Origin: JBBARC01 sp040400005
GTDB lineage: Bacteria; Pseudomonadota; Alphaproteobacteria; Acetobacterales; Acetobacteraceae
Direction of reading: 5' to 3'
DNA length: 64,000 nucleotides
NCBI GenBank assembly: GCA_040400005.1
Contig: JBBARC010000001.1
Coordinates: 1-64,000, forward strand
Within the stretch, counting starts at the first letter, position 1, and every line of letters begins with the position of its first letter. The notes under the pieces are model-generated. The model did not search any database, had not been told where the DNA came from, and was given only the letters and a program-made list of their open reading frames with translations. Shown piece after piece: positions 62,061 to 64,000 of this stretch. The position numbers and the translations under genes were made by a program.

Positions 62061-64000
62061 TTACAAAAGTCTTTTTGTTTCTTCCCATCCAGAAAAGGAA
62101 GTTTCTTCCTCCCCTAAAGCCGCGTGTAATGTCCCCAACCACCCCGCGTAATGCCGCCACTGATCCAAGCCTTCCTGAAAAATCGGCGTGCGCACCTGTT
62201 CAGAACTGGCCGTGCGCACGCTGCGGTCGGTTTCCCAAAAGCGCAGGCAGGCGGGTTCGAAATCCAATCCGCAATAGGCCAGCAACCTGCGGGTTTCGGC
62301 GTCGGTGTCGGCCACCATGTTTTCGTAAATCACCCGATGCACCCGCCCAGGCAGCACGGCATCAAAATGCGCCATTAACTTTACGTAATCGCGGTAGTAG
62401 CGGCCGAGTTCGGTCAGGTCGTAGGAAAAATGCTGTCCGCGGGCGAAATGTTGTTTGAAGGCGGAAAAGCAGGTCGCCATTGGGTGGCGCCGAGCATCGA
62501 TTATTTTTGCGTTGGGTAAAATCAGATGAATAAGCCCAACATGGGCCCAATTGTTGGGCATTTTATCGATGAAAAACGCGCGATTTAATTTGCGGTATGT
62601 TTTGGCGCGATCAAGAAACTCGCGGCCTAACGCGGCCAGATCACCGCCGTGGAGTGCCGCAAGCTGCGCCGGGTAACGCGCATCCGCTTGGCCTTCATCG
62701 CCAACACTACCTAAGCGCCGCGCCATGGCCGCCAATTCCGGCAATTCCATGGTGCCTTCAACCGTACTATGGCTGGATAGTATTTGTTCAATTAGCGTCG
62801 ACCCTGATCGCGGCAGGCCGACCACAAAAATGGGTGCGTCGTCTGGGCATCCTTGCCCGGCGCGGGCGGCAAACAGGGCAGGGCTGAAAAACGCCATTGA
62901 TCGCGCCACCAGATCGCTGGTTTCATCGGCGCTGTAGCTAATCTCCGCACGGCGCCGCGCAGCGCCGGCCGCGTAATGGGCAAAGCTTGCTTCATACTCA
63001 CCCGTTTCTTCCAGTGCGCGGCCCAGCGCATAATCCAGGTGCAAGCGATCTTCTTCGGTGATATCGGCGCGCGCCAGTTGCGTGCGCATCGCTACCAGAT
63101 CATCCGGCGTAAACGGTTCGTTTTTTAAATTGGCCAAGCTCCAATATGCCTCCCCCACGGAAGGTGCCAAAGCAATACTGGTGCGGTAGGCAGCCACCGT
63201 TTCGCGGCGTTTGCCGGCCGCGCGCAGTGCGTGACCATAGCTGAGCCAAATTTTCGGCTGATTTGTATAGTCATTGATCAAATCTTCATAAATAACAATG
63301 GCGCGCTCGCTATCGCCGATCATCGCCAGACATGCCGCCAGTAAATTGCGATACACCGGTTCGCGCGGCCGTTCGGCCAGCAATGCCTCGATATGCGGTA
63401 TCGCCTCGGCGGCCTTTTTCTGGCGAAACAGCGCCACCACAAAACTATGCCGCGCGCCGCTGAAGCTTGGTGTCAATGCCAGGCACCGCCGCAGTAAAAT
63501 TTCGGCTTGGGCAAATCGCCCTAGGCGCAGACCGGTTTCCGCCAGCATACGAATGGCTGCGGCATCGGTGGGGGCGGTTTGCAGATGCTTACGCAATAGG
63601 CGTTCAGCCAGCAGCAGATCTTTGTCGCACAGTGCTACGGCTGCGGCCATCAATGTGGGATCATTCACGCTGGCCCTGATCGCCTGCGCATACGCGGCAT
63701 CGGCGGCCTGCGCATCACCGGCCAAACTCCACACATCTCCCAGGGCGCGCCAGGCATCGGGATAGGCAGGCGCCAAGTGCACGGCATACCGCAAAGCGCT
63801 GATCGCACCGTTCGCATCGCCTAAGCCCGCCAGGGTCAGGCCCCATTCGTAATGCACGCTAGGCGCGTTGGCCTGGGCGCGCGCAAGCGGCGCCAGCACC
63901 GCGCTGGCCGCCGGCAAATCCCCGAGTCGCCTTTGGCTACCTGCCAAAATCATGAGTGCCTGTGGGTGGCCCGGCACCACAAGTAAAATTTCACGAGCCT
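62061..64000 (-). CDS. TPR-sulfotransferase protein, 5' end outside the window
   Basis: About 646 residues are visible and the frame stays open to the window edge (AREILLVVPGHPQALMILAG in TPR register), so the true start lies outside. The N-terminal ~330 residues are TPR repeats; then comes a sulfotransferase domain with the PAPS loop FVVGLPRSGSTLIEQILSSHS and the 3'-phosphate region IIDARRHPMATCFSAF. Such fusions are probably cytoplasmic or Golgi-like tyrosylprotein-sulfotransferase relatives. The last residues EETSFSGWEETKRLL and stop derive from a hairpin-element arm. Confidence 0.9.
   Translation of the reverse strand, partial: AREILLVVPGHPQALMILAGSQRRLGDLPAASAVLAPLARAQANAPSVHYEWGLTLAGLGDANGAISALRYAVHLAPAYPDAWRALGDVWSLAGDAQAADAAYAQAIRASVNDPTLMAAAVALCDKDLLLAERLLRKHLQTAPTDAAAIRMLAETGLRLGRFAQAEILLRRCLALTPSFSGARHSFVVALFRQKKAAEAIPHIEALLAERPREPVYRNLLAACLAMIGDSERAIVIYEDLINDYTNQPKIWLSYGHALRAAGKRRETVAAYRTSIALAPSVGEAYWSLANLKNEPFTPDDLVAMRTQLARADITEEDRLHLDYALGRALEETGEYEASFAHYAAGAARRRAEISYSADETSDLVARSMAFFSPALFAARAGQGCPDDAPIFVVGLPRSGSTLIEQILSSHSTVEGTMELPELAAMARRLGSVGDEGQADARYPAQLAALHGGDLAALGREFLDRAKTYRKLNRAFFIDKMPNNWAHVGLIHLILPNAKIIDARRHPMATCFSAFKQHFARGQHFSYDLTELGRYYRDYVKLMAHFDAVLPGRVHRVIYENMVADTDAETRRLLAYCGLDFEPACLRFWETDRSVRTASSEQVRTPIFQEGLDQWRHYAGWLGTLHAALGEEETSFSGWEETKRLL
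62065..62101. repeat. Hairpin element, degenerate arm within a gene 3' end
   Basis: AAAAGTCTTTTTGTTTCTTCCCATCCAGAAAAGGAAG type sequence (several mismatches to other arms). It encodes the C-terminal tail of the TPR-sulfotransferase on the minus strand; the mismatches keep the frame open. Confidence 0.78.

Noticed and set aside
7571..62101. CRISPR-like array formed by the repeated arms
   Set aside because: Repeats are kilobases apart, lack regular spacers and no cas gene is present.

Overview
The window is a GC-rich bacterial chromosome segment made almost entirely of housekeeping genes. The order ftsB-pdhA-pdhB-pdhC-lpd, a pyruvate dehydrogenase E1 beta with its own lipoyl domain, a RatA/Coq10-like protein beside lipA, a ChpT-like phosphotransferase beside cheA, and ccmA-ccmB beside acnA all point to an alphaproteobacterium. 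I would guess order Rhodospirillales, probably Acetobacteraceae; the family is inference. No tRNA, rRNA, CRISPR array, transposase or integrase gene was seen.

Layout. 1-6430 (minus): greA, then carB and carA, separated by an AT-richer FRG-domain gene inside 31-bp direct repeats. 6610-8728 (plus): lipA, ratA and a periplasmic EF-hand protein. 8828-10769: crcB-mutY, with dciA divergent from mutY. 10746-18563 (minus): tag, lpd, a GNAT gene, pdhC, pdhB, pdhA, ftsB, nagA. 18704-25517: an SCP2 protein, a DUF1003 protein, a hypothetical, a Nudix hydrolase, an Atm1-type ABC exporter, a pyridoxal kinase, a CBS protein and mscL. 25689-28441 (minus): a small membrane protein, an acyl-CoA dehydrogenase and a MerR regulator. 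28638-34495 (plus): a surface-glycan cluster (small repeat-domain protein, double-headed 1134-aa glycosyltransferase, sulfotransferase). 34488-43902: a lipoprotein, a secreted protein, glnB-glnA, an aminotransferase, a MOSC protein, purD, panB, a cold-shock gene and moaA. 43940-52248: a DUF3553 protein, then chpT-like-cheA-cheW-cheY-cheB-cheR facing motB-motA. 52439-56627: ccmA-ccmB and acnA. 56842-64000: a DUF805 protein, an MBL hydrolase, a membrane protein, an alpha/beta-hydrolase-like protein lacking its serine, dnaN, a linear-amide hydrolase pseudogene and a TPR-sulfotransferase cut by the window edge.

Two things stand out. First, dispersed non-coding repeats sit just downstream of many stop codons and in several cases supply the last codons and stop: an A/T-rich double-arm hairpin element (12 arms), a GC-rich family (4 copies), a 22-bp inverted repeat shared by two convergent genes, and a 23-bp tandem repeat at the end of ccmB. 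The hairpin arms read like terminators in the sense of the upstream gene, and one such element appears split by a cold-shock gene unit. Second, the FRG gene was inserted exactly at the carB start codon, leaving carB regenerated and a decaying carB 5' remnant behind carA. All homology calls come from motif recognition by eye; no database search was run.
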